A stretch of DNA of 64,000 nucleotides from Corylus avellana (taxonomy: Eukaryota; Streptophyta; Magnoliopsida; Fagales; Betulaceae): positions 9,725,055-9,789,054 of the forward strand of contig NC_081541.1 in the NCBI RefSeq assembly GCF_901000735.1, in the 5' to 3' direction. Every line of letters starts with the position of its first letter. Position 1 is the first letter of the stretch. Below, in pieces: positions 11,242 to 23,113 of the stretch. The position numbers and the translations under genes were made by a program. A model generated the notes under the pieces. The model had not been told where the DNA came from. It searched no databases and was given only the letters and a program-made list of their open reading frames with translations.

Positions 11242-12371
11242 AAGTGGAGCTGTGATGAATACTGCGCAACCTGTGATGGTTGGGTCCATCACCATCGTCT
11301 GATCTTCAGATGAAAACACGCGCATCTGAGCTCTCTTTTTTGCAAGCCCTCCCATCAAAAGACTAGTGTGTGCGCATATAGACCCAAATGTTGTCCTCCA
11401 ACCAATAAGAATATCTCTCTTTTACCAAGTCAATTACTGCAGCTTTTTTTTTTTTTTTTTCACTCAAATTGGGGAAAAGGTTTACATTGGGATATGATGG
11501 GAACAAAAAAATCAAGAGGATGAAGGTCTACAACAAATCCAAACAGAAATACAATGCCAAAATTAACAACCATAAAGATAGAACATGAATCAACTCTATT
11601 AGGAATAATCCAACTCTATTGGCCGACTAAATACATCATGAGCATCAAAACCAATACTAGCCCACCAGAAAAATAATGGAACACAACTCCCAACACTCCT
11701 AGGTCAAGTTGAAATAAAAGACCTAATTCAGTTATGACCTCACTTCTCAGCCTATAAGTAGGCCCTTAAACCAGTTTACAAACCCTAGACTCAATTACTG
11801 TGCATTGGACATACTCTCTCTCAAATACTGACTTAGGCATTAGAATGAGATTCGCCGACAAGTTATCTCTTAATTAATTATTGTCTTGCAAGAACGCGAA
11901 GATCGTAGATCAATGACACTTAAAAAAAGTGTAGTTCACACCAATCGAAAACTGTTAGACCAAAAAATATTCGAACAAACTCAAATCCTGTTCAACAATT
12001 TATTCTATTCATAAGGATCTTATTTGGAAGCATGTGGGTATTGCTGAAGTACAAAGAGTTAAATTTGAATGATTTTTTCAAGCAAACTTTTGAAGTTGCA
12101 ATTGGGCATCATCTCACATGTGAATTGAACTTGTGTCTTGTATGTGCTACAGTGTTCAAATTTGAAGCAATTCTTGATCAGGTACTGATTAGCAACTTGC
12201 GAATCATGCAGTTCATTCTTAAAGTAGTAGGAATTGAATCTGAACATTTTCTTATTTCCAAATTTGTATTATTTGAAAAAATCTACACATTGTATTTTGG
12301 AATGCAAGCCAAAACAGCTTTCATCTCTATTTTATTATCTTACATGATATCAAGTCTTTCTTCTTCCTGAT

Positions 12372-14001
12372 TCAATGTTGGGTTCCCTTTAGATGACTAA
12401 TGATTTCCATGCGGTAATCTTCATGCATAATCATCAACTGCTCTGCCACCTGCTTAATTAGCAAGAATTCAATAGCATATATGGACAACAAATTCAAGCA
12501 GAAATACCTAAATATGAATCAAATAAAATATATATTAAAGTAATATAATACAAATTAAGAGACTATTTAGTTCTAAGAAAGAGATCGAAGAAGTGGAGTC
12601 TGTGGAGGATGAGGAAGAGGAAGTAAAAGTTTAAAACAGATATAAGAGGAACATGATTTATCAAATATACCGAGTCGACTGTAAGCTTTAGTCCTCTGTA
12701 ATATATGTATATTTTAGGCTCTTACCTTCTTCCAGCAAAGAAAATGAATAAAGTGAGAGTAGGAAGAGAAAAAATTAAAAAAGATAGGGAAGAGCCGAAC
12801 TACAGAAGAGTTAAAGAAGCATTGATGAAGAAAATGTGAAAATGTGTCATGTCATATTTTTAATATCAGAAAGACCAAGTGTTAAAATGCTCACAAGTGG
12901 TAAGGAATTACAATGCTTCAGGAAGGATTAGGAATGCTGCTCTTAAAGGAAAATTTTTGACTTCAGGTAATTCTACAGTAAACAACATACAATAGCAGAC
13001 CTCAAGCTTCGAATAATTTTTGTCTAAAGTTTCCGTGATTTTCGGATCATGTTCCCTCATATTTTCAAACCGACACGACTTTTTTGACGTTCAAGTTAAT
13101 TTCGAAGCTTATTTTCAAACTTCCTATTCATTTAACAACTTAGAAATCGATGCGTGGGCGGCCAAATTAGATTGACATGCCAACGCGTACCAGGTGCGTT
13201 CATTTGTTTTCAAGAATGTATCCTATAAATTCATGTTCTAAAGGTCAAGAAAAAGAGAGATAGATAGTCCTGTTATATTCTAAAAATAAAGATTTGATAA
13301 GCATTTCAGGACATGATATATATGTGACTTCTTTTCGAGGCTTTTGAGATATACACATCGGATGCTCTCACTAAAAAAAGAAAAAGATATTTAGCCAGAG
13401 AAACGCTCAATATATAATTACAATTTGATGGCAATATCACTTCCAATTACTAATCCACCATAAATATCCAAATTAACGATACCAAACACGTTTTTTTAAC
13501 CGTATTAAAGGCTGTCTGAAACCAAGCTACAGGGGTTATGATGTGCCCGATAAAGGGACCATGCAGAGAGCATGCAATTAAGCATGCATGATGATACATG
13601 CATTACCTCTTCAATGCTACCATCCTCGATCTCCGTGTTGAAAGAGAATAGCATGCTCTCATGCAGCAAGTTCTCTAAATCTTCCACACAAAGCGGCCGC
13701 GCTGCAAATTAAGCCAAAGATCACGTTTATATTACTTACTGTAACATGGATGATTGAATATATATGAGCGCAAAAGATATATATATAGACCTTTGGATTG
13801 CGAGAACCAGGAGGAGATGTCGGTGGCTAGCTGGTGGGATTTCTGGAGGGAGTCGTGGCCACCCCACTGGTTCTGGACTGCCATTTGGAGGCCGTTCCAT
13901 CGGGAGAGAAGGAAGGATATCTCCTCCCCGAGAGATGAGATTGCCTCCGCACCCTTCTGACGAGTAGTATTACCAACGCGGTTTCCGGTGATGGAATCCA
14001 T
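12372..14001 (-). CDS. TSR2-like pre-rRNA processing protein, copy 1
   Basis: Three exons: 14001-13791, 13701-13607 and 12449-12372. GT-AG junctions, phases 1 and 0, product 127 aa. The first exon carries the family signature RWNGLQMAVQNQWGG, then a Leu/Glu-rich helix region ending DGSIEEV; the last exon gives AEQLMIMHEDYRMEI and a stop. TSR2 is an escort chaperone for the ribosomal protein eS26 in 40S maturation in yeast; the plant role is inferred. The protein is shorter at the C-terminus than the plant homologues I recall. The second intron is about 1.2 kb. This copy lies in the block between two N gaps and is probably the allele of 23114-24769; the first exon differs by one Ala/Ser change. 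Confidence 0.8.
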
Positions 14002-15216
14002 CTCGGAAATCTTTGGCTCCTGAAATCCTCCGGTAACCCTTTGCACCGCTCTGGCCTCGGCGTCTCCTCTCCTCCTCCTCCAGGGTCCAGAGAGGGAGAG
14101 AGAGAGAGAGAGAGGTGGATTTTGAGGATGTCAGGGAGAGAAATTGGGATCGGGTGAGAGAGTCTCGGGGGAGGTTAGAGAACTATTTCATGCCCCCCCG
14201 GCCCCCTGACACATATTTCCTGGTCCTTATTACATATGGAGGCAACTATGAGTCTCCCACACGTGACTTTCGGACATGTGTTGCTATTCAAAACGACACT
14301 ATTCTTGATTTCAGACCCTATGTTTAGAGTCTTTCACTAAGCCTTACTAAATGAATAGTAACTTTTCTTTCAAATGAATAGTAACTTTCTTTTAGGCATT
14401 AAGAGTCATTATTCACATGTCGTTTTTTTTAGTGCCTACAAACATTAATACGTCATATCATACATCTTCTATTTTATTAAATTTACTTATTATTATTAGC
14501 TTAAGGTTTTGAGATAAGTGATAATTTAACATCGTATAAGAGTTAAAGGTCTTGAGTTTGAACATTAACTCTATCATTTACCCAAATTTCAATAAAATAT
14601 TTCATGTTCACGTGAATAAAAATATTAAAATATTTTATTAAATGATTAAAATTATCTATTGCTATCGCTTAAGCTTGTTTTAAAAATAAGTGGGTGTAGA
14701 AAGGCCGATTCAGATCACATGCAATTCTTAGAATATTGCATGGGATGTAATACCTTTTGTTTGTTTGTTTTTTTATTATTATTATTATTATTATTTTTAT
14801 GTTTATTTTAAAGGAATGATCCAAATTATTGAGAAGAAAAAACAAACATAAATATTTTGGCCCCTTGAACTAACAAGTACAATACTTAGATATATCAAAC
14901 TATTATTTTATTGCATTTAAGCCTCTTGTTAAAGTCGGTCTGTTCAGAATTGCTTTCCCTCACTTTAATGGGAGTTTGAAATACCTTTATTTTTTTAAAA
15001 AATAAATAAAAAAGAGAGAAGGCCACCCAAAATAATGGCTTGGCCACCACATTTCCACCCTTTATTTTATTTTATTATTATTATTTTTTTAAAGAAAGTA
15101 TTTTTTATTGATTAATAAATATAAGAGGTAAATTTTATTTTTCAATCGTCAAAACCACCGTTTCATCGTGTTTTGGCCAGGAATAGTTGGGCGCCAGCCA
15201 CCAAGGCAAAAGAGAG

Positions 15217-15316
15217 NNNNNNNNNNNNNNNNNNNNNNNNNNNNNNNNNNNNNNNNNNNNNNNNNNNNNNNNNNNNNNNNNNNNNNNNNNNNNNNNNNNN
15301 NNNNNNNNNNNNNNNN
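15217..15316. other. Assembly gap, 100 N
   Basis: Exactly 100 N. It marks the right edge of the first copy of the duplicated block. Confidence 0.98.
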
Positions 15317-16285
15317 TAACATAAGGGAAAAAAATCCTAAACAATACTTGAGGAAAGTATCAATACTAAGAGAAGAGGGATTAGTCATCCCACACTTCAC
15401 CGGGAAAAGCTGGACTTGTTCTGCAACCACCAGGTCACATCCTCTCTCCTTATCCACTCCCTCATTTCCTCATTTCTTATATGTCTAATGTACATAATTT
15501 GGGAAATTCTTTGATAAGTATTCAAAGCATTTCATTCAAAATGACTGAAGCTCATAACAATCGTATCTGAGATTAACAATACCAGTCCAAGAGAGATGCT
15601 CTAGGCACAGGAGAACAAAGAAAAAACAGAACAAAACAAAAAGGTCAAAATGTTGCATGTGGTTAATTTTCTTCCTTAAAAGACCAAAGCAATAGACACA
15701 AGGATAAAAATTGTCACACAAACCAAAACTGGCAAAGGAAGAAAAACTATGACCAAAACATGCTTGAAAACCTAGAAGCCACGTTGATGGGTATATATGC
15801 AGTGGATCAAAGGACAAACAGATGGGGATTGGGCATAATACATGCAGATGCAGGGGAAGTACTTTGAGAAACAGAGAGAGAGAGAGAGAGAGAGCGCTGG
15901 TGGGTTGGGTTGGTGGTGCTCATCGCCCCCTTATTAACAACTCCGGCCTGAACCAAAAAGGCCCCAACAATGTGGTCGGGTGATTGTTCCCTGCTGTTGA
16001 TGTTTGCAGTTCAATACAGGTCGGCTCAGTTGCCTTGACAAGTCAATCAGCACCTTCTGCGTTTGTGGCCCAACAAAGTAAATTCTATACAAAAAACAAG
16101 CAACCAATTTGTAGAGCTAATAGGATACACTAATATCATCATTCATTCAATTCAACGCAATGAAATTCAATGATTGCCGTGGATAAAGCTATGGAGTCAT
16201 TATAAATCCTACATTACTTGGTAAAAGCCATAGAAGCTTAAGTACATCAGCTGCAGAACACGCACATGGTCTTAAAACAGATCAT
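15317..16285. other. Unassigned stretch, partly 3' UTR
   Basis: Holds a GA microsatellite near 15871-15894 and the likely 3' UTR of the minus-strand gene ending at 16286. A 55-codon minus-strand frame near 15930-16085 with an acceptor-like TATAG before it is not supported by any recognised homology. Confidence 0.45.
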
Positions 16286-19200
16286 TCAAAACGAAAACCC
16301 TTTGAGAATGGCAAATTTAGCAAGAATTCCGGCCGCACGGCAGGCTGCATTTATCTTCTTCAGCTCCCATTCTGGCTTTTCAGAGTAAGCAAGCTGCATT
16401 TCACCTGCAAATGTTTGAATTGAATTGGCCTTCATCTTCTGAGAAGAGGCCAACTTGACCTTTTCCTTCTTCTTAGTCTCAATGGTGCTAGAGAGCGCAG
16501 CTCGGCGGGATTCAAGTTGGGCAATTTGATCATCAATTTCTTCTACAGCTGTTGAACTGGAATCTATCTCTCTCTGGAGTTGGCCTGCTTTATCCTTCAA
16601 TTCCCTGTACTCATTCTTGAGAGGAGTAACCTTGGCCTTCTTCGCCTCGAGGTCTGCAAAGAACTTGTCAGCCTGCTCTATGACTCCCTTAGTCTCCAGA
16701 AAGGCCTCACTGATCAACGGAATTTCTTCTATCAACTTTAACGTAATAAGTTGATCAACATTGAGGCTGGGATCTTTCCGAAGCGTAGAAGCTAGAATTG
16801 TAAGTTCACTAAGGTTTCCGGAGGAGACCAATGAAGGGAAATCCATATTGAGAAGAGAAGAAAGCTTCCTCCGAGATTCAGCCATTTCATGTTGATCAAC
16901 AGCAAGGTAATTAATGGTCGAAGTATGTAATGATAAAGCTTCATGAGGAGGTGGAGCAAGAATGTGCTCAAGAGAATCGAGATAGTTATCAAAATCCTCT
17001 GCAATAGCATCAGCTGGAGATTCCTGAGGGTTTTTCATATGAAGTCCTCTGATTGCTGTTGATGAATGGCACGTAGGAAGAAAACTGTGGTCAGGAGAAA
17101 TGTCATTTTGCTGAGAAACTTGAACTTGACTGCCCTTAGAATCAGAAATGCCTTTCAGATCCTTGTCCGTTGATTCACTTGACACTGTATCTTCATCCAA
17201 GGAACATAAGTCAATCACTCCATCCATATCTTTGTAGGATGAGACAGCTGCAAAGTGATCATTTCTGCCATTTGCAACTGCAGTGGAGAATGCGGCTGCA
17301 GCTTTAGCAGATTGTCGAGTTAATCGTTTTGATTTGACTGGAAATGTGCATGTTTTCCGGTTTCTTTTCCTTTGTATCTGAGGAGGTGTTTCATCCATAC
17401 CTTCATTTTCAACTTCTACTCTCTCTACTTGTGAAGGTTCCTCAGGGGGGAGAGGGGAAGATTTTACTGCAACTAAATATATTTTAGTTAAAAACACTTC
17501 AAATTGATCACTTGAAGCAAATGTTAGGAAAAAAAAAAAATGAAAGAAGTAGGGGGGTGATCTGGAAATGTTTGAGAAACTCCATAAAAACATGTCAAAA
17601 ACATTTTTAGACTTTGTCAATGAGAATTGCACCTCCTTCACTTTGTAAGAACTAGGTGGAGAGTGAGGCCATGGATTCAAGACCCATAGGATACATGTGT
17701 AATAAATCTTCAGACTTTAGGGAAACCTTAGGATCAATCATCAATGTACTTGGGGAAAGTGTAGAATATTGTTTCATCTCAAGTTTCATTTTGACTTCTA
17801 TTTACTTCCCCAACACATTTTTCTTGGGCTGCACATCCTGCTTGTTTATTTTATTTATTATACTCATACATGATATTTTTGACAGCATGAGACCAACAAC
17901 TCAACTCACCCAAGCCTGACTTTGCACTACTAGGGTCAGCTAATTCCATGAGATTACAAATTTTAGAACCAAAACCTGGTTTCATTCCGAGGTGAAAGAA
18001 GGGGGTTATAGGGGAAGAAAGAGTATAGTGTCGAATGTTAATCTGACCTTTTGTCCAGAAATTGTTTGTTGAGGGGACATTCCAAATGAAAGAGGCAAAA
18101 AATGCATCAATATCTGCAGCTGGAAATTCTGATTTTATATAGCGTTCAACTGAAATCTTGCTGAGAAACCTCTGCCTCCTACCAGGGTGCTTCTGCAGTC
18201 TTCTTGGAGGATACAGGTATCTATCCAAGTAGTAGCCACCATTGCCTATCCTTCGACTCACACCCCAACTCCAGTTATCACCAGGATTTGGCCAATCTAT
18301 TGGAGCATATGGCAAACCTTCACCAACATTAAAAGGCGGAACTGGCCTAAGAAGAAACTTACCCTTCTTTCTAGCAGGAGTGCAACAACTGCTTTCATTA
18401 TTCTCCTTTGTCATAGGCGTGCATGCGCAATCATTACCCTCATTGGGAGTACCCTTCTCCAAAGTGATCGAGGCTGGTGCACCGTAGCAACTACCTGCAT
18501 TGTGATCATTTTCGCTGCCAAGTAATTTTGATTAGTGACAAATGCAATGCGTTCATGACCATTACATAAAAGGTTTGAAGTATACAACACCTACTGCTTT
18601 GTCATTTACATAAACAGTTTTACAAGTTATGCAAAATCATTTGAAAATACTTGAAATGCAATAAAGTCCCTTTTTATTATCCACACATTCAGAATTAAGG
18701 ATTCTCAAATTCATATAAGTTTTTTTTTGGTATAAGTTCATATTCATCTTAACTAGTGTAATCTGAGTATTTGCTCAGACAAGTTCTACAAGGTTTTCTC
18801 CCTATGCTATTACTGGAACCATTTAGAAGACATAACATAACCCTTTGATCAATCAACTTCATCCCAAGGGTTCAAGATTTACTATTTCATGTTAAATCTG
18901 AAATGGATTATTGGGGATGTTTTGCATATTCGAGTATATAAGAACTTTGCAAACAGTGATTCACTAACCAAATGTGGTGAAACATCAAAATGTCAGAAGT
19001 GTAGCTCAATGGATCCCATAGAAACTATGTATGCTGATCTCCCTTATGGAAATATAACTCTAAAATTGTTTAAGCCTTTAAGGCATGCATTTCCAACAAC
19101 ATTATAAATTTTTAACAGTAAAACTGTAGTATTTTATATACCTCAGTCAAATTAATATTCAAACTCTCTTACAAAATAAATATGGGACAAAAATTTCTTC

Positions 19201-20694
19201 CAAACTAGTCTGGAGGAAATATCCTCAAACTCATTTAAAATAGTGCCATGTGTCTATAAACATTTAAAAAAGACACATTAAATTCTTAACATCATTAATA
19301 GCATTTTACAAACTTAGACTAAATTTAATGTGTCTTTTAAATGTTTATAGACACATGATACTATTTTAAATGGGTTAGGAGATATTTTCTCTAGACTGGT
19401 TTGAAGGAAATTTATATCCATAAATATGGTATTCGTTACAATTAGTGAATCATTTATGCATGAGATTTTTTGGTTTAACTACAGTGAAAGGATTCCAAAA
19501 TCAAGAATACACTTTTCTACATTTTGTTGAAGATGCTCTTTGTATAATCAAGCAGCAGCATAAATACAAATGTTATTTATTTTTTATTTTTGAATAAAAT
19601 CTGACCAATCTTCATTGATAAAAGTCAAAAACAGAGCAGTGTGCTCTGTGGGTACAATCAAAGCAGAGCATTCTGCTCTGTGGTTACAGTCAGAGCAGTG
19701 TGCTCTGACATAATACAAATGTTATTATGTCTTAATTAATGATTTTAGAATTTAATAAACGATCAAACAAAGAAATGTACCTCAAAATTTCCACTTTATA
19801 TTTTGATCATTCAAAGACATCAAAATTATTAGAAATTATCACAGAAAGACAATTAAATGTGCTCAGAATACAGAAAAAGGTCATACCCCACCCCATGTTC
19901 CAAATCTTTTTCTAGCTAATCCTGTAGTGCAAATTACAAATTTTTTTTCTTTTTTTAAGACCCAGGATAGATTTATACTTCTTGTTTGAACTTTTTTTTT
20001 CAGCTTGAAAATAGGCAAATCACTCTTACTTTAAAATTTACCTTATTTACACGAATCTTTTTGCTAGAGTCAAACCATGGAATTATTAAAATCATCTCTT
20101 GTCATCTTCAAATGGAACAAAGCATTATCGTTTAGAGCTTGAGAACCCTGTCCACCGGTCTAACTATATATCCACGTCCTAATATGGATCAACCGTTATA
20201 ACAGTACCGTGAACTATTATTCGAACAGTAAGAGTCTGCAAGTGGAAAATAATACGTCCAAAAACTTAGAAAACATGAGAAAAACACACTCTATAAAAGC
20301 TTCCAGAAACCTAGCGGAGCCATTTCCTCACCCAACCATCTTGTAGATCAATCATTGTTAATTTGTTAGGTATAAAAATGGGTGTGAAAGTTGACAACTT
20401 TAAGGTTTTTGAGGTAAAGTAATGGTTTTTATGATCCAAACAGAGTTAAAGGCTCGTAAAGTTTGCAACTTTATAACACTTGGGAGATGAGTAGGAGGTA
20501 AATGATTGGACCAAGACGGAGAAAACCTTGAAACCTTGAAATGGTACCATTCGAAAAGCAAATATGAAAAAATTATAAAAAGTAATACAACTTTTTTCAT
20601 TTTTTTTTTCACTTCACTAAACAGAAAAAAGAAACAAAAAAGAGTTAAAACTTAAAAGAGTGCAAGTAGCAGCCTTACCAGAGAGGTTGGCCAT
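16286..20694 (-). CDS. DUF7081-like domain protein with NLS and C-terminal coiled coil
   Basis: Four exons: 20694-20679, 18494-18048, 17975-17910 and 17466-16286. All are GT-AG and every junction has phase 1; product 569 aa. The tiny first exon supplies the ATG (MANLSG across the junction). Exon 2 holds the Trp/Tyr-rich domain with GEGLPYAPIDWPNPGD shared with the PHD gene at 3135-7122; the splice site closing that domain falls at the equivalent codon. Exon 4 has basic clusters (RKRNRK about 209-214, KSKRLTR about 221-227) that look like nuclear localisation signals, an acidic middle, and a coiled coil at about 445-520. No PHD finger is present. Function is unknown; a nuclear role is inferred. 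Intron 1 (2.2 kb) carries a MITE and a LINE end. Two copies of GAGCGACATTAGCGT lie in the leader. Confidence 0.85.
19185..19419. mobile_element. Mutator-type MITE with 9 bp target-site duplication
   Basis: The 235 bp element is almost wholly an inverted repeat. The left arm starts GGACAAAAATTTC and the right arm, read inverted, starts GGATATAAATTTC; pairing continues through a motif containing TAAACATTTAAAA for about 100 bp. It is flanked by an exact 9 bp repeat ATAAATATG (19176-19184 and 19420-19428). Long terminal inverted repeats plus a 9 bp duplication are typical of Mutator-like elements. It sits in intron 1 of the 16286-20694 gene and has no coding capacity. Confidence 0.85.
19578..19712 (-). 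mobile_element. Short LINE-type 3' end with 14 bp target-site duplication
   Basis: An exact 14 bp direct repeat ATACAAATGTTATT flanks the insert (19564-19577 and 19713-19726). Read on the minus strand the insert ends with ATCAATGAAG..TTTTATTC and an A-rich tail, as non-LTR retroposons do. Its 5' part contains three copies of a palindromic AGAGCA-TGCTCT motif (19635-19708). Confidence 0.65.
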
Positions 20695-21742
20695 CGCCGG
20701 GTTCAACTTCAGAGGAAGTGCAGAGCGACATTAGCGTAGTGGAGAGCGACATTAGCGTTTTAAATGGCGGTTATCCCACCCAGATACTAAAATACGATCC
20801 TTTCACCACCTAAACGAAAAACCCAAATGCCAAAATAATTTAAAGGCAGTGTAGAAGTAATATCAGAGCCATGGAATCCACAAAACCCAAAAGACAAAGA
20901 GTACCAGCTCTGCAAAGGGAGGAGAGGAGAGAGCAATGGCAGACACCCAACGCCAATGGCATGACACGCAATTGGCAGCAACAGCTGCACAAACCATGTG
21001 ATATATATGTAACAGTAAACCATGTGATATATATGTAACAGTCTTCCTTCTTTTGACTGGTCTGCTGTTTTGTCTTTTGGGTCCAACTGGTGTATTCCTT
21101 CACTGCTGTATATTGTAATGTTTTACTCCTTTTCTTTCACCTGGCTTTGTTGTTGAAGTTTTTCTTATTCATTTTGTTTTTTCTTTATCAAAACAAAAAT
21201 ACTAACAAACCATTTAGTACATAAAATGCTCATCAAATACTTAGATTATTTTCAGAATATTTTTTATAAACCAAAAATAAAAAACACCATCTAAAACATA
21301 TTTAACAAACAAAACCTCTCTATCTTGGATTTGGATTTCCTTCCCATTACAGTACAGGCCACTTGTATTTTGGGGGTCATATTGGGTGATAGGCAAATTT
21401 TGTTGGTGGATTTATACTTTAGATAATGATATTTTACCATATCGGTATTCTTCATTAGCATCCTATAATTTCAATTATTAAATACTAAAGTGCAATTATA
21501 ATTAAGAACTTTATAAAGTAACATTTTTACTAAATCATGAGCGAATAAAATGTCACTTATTTAAATTGAAAATATTTAGAATATTACAGTTTTTACTGTA
21601 ATTTTCTCAACAAATTAACTTGTCAATTCCAAATTAATAAAATGATTTAGAGTGTATAGTTGACAAGCCAGTCACTAATTAATTAAATTGTATACATTAC
21701 TTTTTTAAAAAAAATTATTTCATCAATTATGGACTATCAAAT
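20695..21742. other. Leader/promoter of the 16286-20694 gene and intergenic DNA
   Basis: Contains the probable 5' UTR (about 20695-20760) with a doubled GAGCGACATTAGCGT, and a 25 bp tandem pair (AACCATGTGATATATATG core) at about 20993-21043. The rest is AT-rich. Frames at 20787-21103 are not convincing. Confidence 0.5.
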
Positions 21743-21912
21743 CAATTTATGAATATTATAATACTTAGCTTCACTCTATCTTTTTATTTGAGTATGATAT
21801 GTTTTAAAATCGTTAATTTGATAGGTACCATGGAAGTGAGATTATATTTGGGGAATTTTAGATTTTTTATAAACGGATGTTATATAAATATATCAGCTAC
21901 ATCACTAAACCA

Positions 21913-21983
21913 GCACCAGTGGTCTAGTGGTAGAATAGTACCCTGCCACGGTACAGACCCGGGTTCGATTCCCGGCTGGTGCA
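21913..21983 (+). tRNA. tRNA-Gly (GCC), copy 2
   Basis: Same 71 nt sequence as at 11171-11241: GCC anticodon, intact A and B boxes, paired acceptor stem, no intron and no encoded CCA. This is the copy embedded in continuous sequence. Confidence 0.95.
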
Positions 21984-23113
21984 AAGTGGAGCTGTGATGA
22001 ATACTGCGCAACCTGTGATGGTTGGGTCCATCACCATCGTCTGATCTTCAGATGAAAACACGCGCATCTGAGCTCTCTTTTTTGCAAGCCCTCCCATCAA
22101 AAGACTAGTGTGTGCGCATATAGACCCAAATGTTGTCCTCCAACCAATAAGAATATCTCTCTTTTACCAAGTCAATTACTGCAGCTTTTTTTTTTTTTTT
22201 TTCACTCAAATTGGGGAAAAGGTTTACATTGGGATATGATGGGAACAAAAAAATCAAGAGGATGAAGGTCTACAACAAATCCAAACAGAAATACAATGCC
22301 AAAATTAACAACCATAAAGATAGAACATGAATCAACTCTATTAGGAATAATCCAACTCTATTGGCCGACTAAATACATCATGAGCATCAAAACCAATACT
22401 AGCCCACCAGAAAAATAATGGAACACAACTCCCAACACTCCTAGGTCAAGTTGAAATAAAAGACCTAATTCAGTTATGACCTCACTTCTCAGCCTATAAG
22501 TAGGCCCTTAAACCAGTTTACAAACCCTAGACTCAATTACTGTGCATTGGACATACTCTCTCTCAAATACTGACTTAGGCATTAGAATGAGATTCGCCGA
22601 CAAGTTATCTCTTAATTAATTATTGTCTTGCAAGAACGCGAAGATCGTAGATCAATGACACTTAAAAAAAGTGTAGTTCACACCAATCGAAAACTGTTAG
22701 ACCAAAAAATATTCGAACAAACTCAAATCCTGTTCAACAATTTATTCTATTCATAAGGATCTTATTTGGAAGCATGTGGGTATTGCTGAAGTACAAAGAG
22801 TTAAATTTGAATGATTTTTTCAAGCAAACTTTTGAAGTTGCAATTGGGCATCATCTCACATGTGAATTGAACTTGTGTCTTGTATGTGCTACAGTGTTCA
22901 AATTTGAAGCAATTCTTGATCAGGTACTGATTAGCAACTTGCGAATCATGCAGTTCATTCTTAAAGTAGTAGGAATTGAATCTGAACATTTTCTTATTTC
23001 CAAATTTGTATTATTTGAAAAAATCTACACATTGTATTTTGGAATGCAAGCCAAAACAGCTTTCATCTCTATTTTATTATCTTACATGATATCAAGTCTT
23101 TCTTCTTCCTGAT

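Larger units (their letters stand above)
11001..15216. repeat. Duplicated 4.2 kb block, copy 1 (probable allelic contig)
   Basis: Aligns end to end with 21743-25953. Both ends coincide with 100-N gaps (10901-11000 and 15217-15316), while the twin is continuous with unique sequence on both sides. Differences are scattered single bases and small indels. For example, a 70 bp tandem duplication is present only in copy 2, and about 40 bp near 13490-13530 are present only here. The pattern fits an alternative haplotype contig scaffolded next to its allele rather than a true duplication. Confidence 0.9.

Noticed and set aside
10599..11255. 218-codon frame crossing the 100-N gap
   Set aside because: The frame is joined only through N bases and runs into the tRNA-Gly gene. 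The left part is repeat sequence.
12032..12370. 112-codon plus-strand frame, also at 22774-23112
   Set aside because: It is identical in both copies only because the whole block is duplicated. It has no recognised domain and lies antisense to the intron and 3' UTR of the TSR2-like gene.
15930..16095. 55-codon minus-strand frame with an acceptor-like TATAG, downstream of the 16286-20694 gene
   Set aside because: No homology recognised and no donor to pair it with. More likely 3' UTR.
18462..18462. Start of the 16286-20694 protein at a TTG in exon 2
   Set aside because: An upstream mini-exon with a true ATG at 20694 joins exon 2 at 18494 in correct phase with GT-AG sites.
20787..21103. Minus-strand frames of 87 and 99 codons
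   Set aside because: They include a tandem repeat, lack splice or domain support, and overlap each other in different frames.
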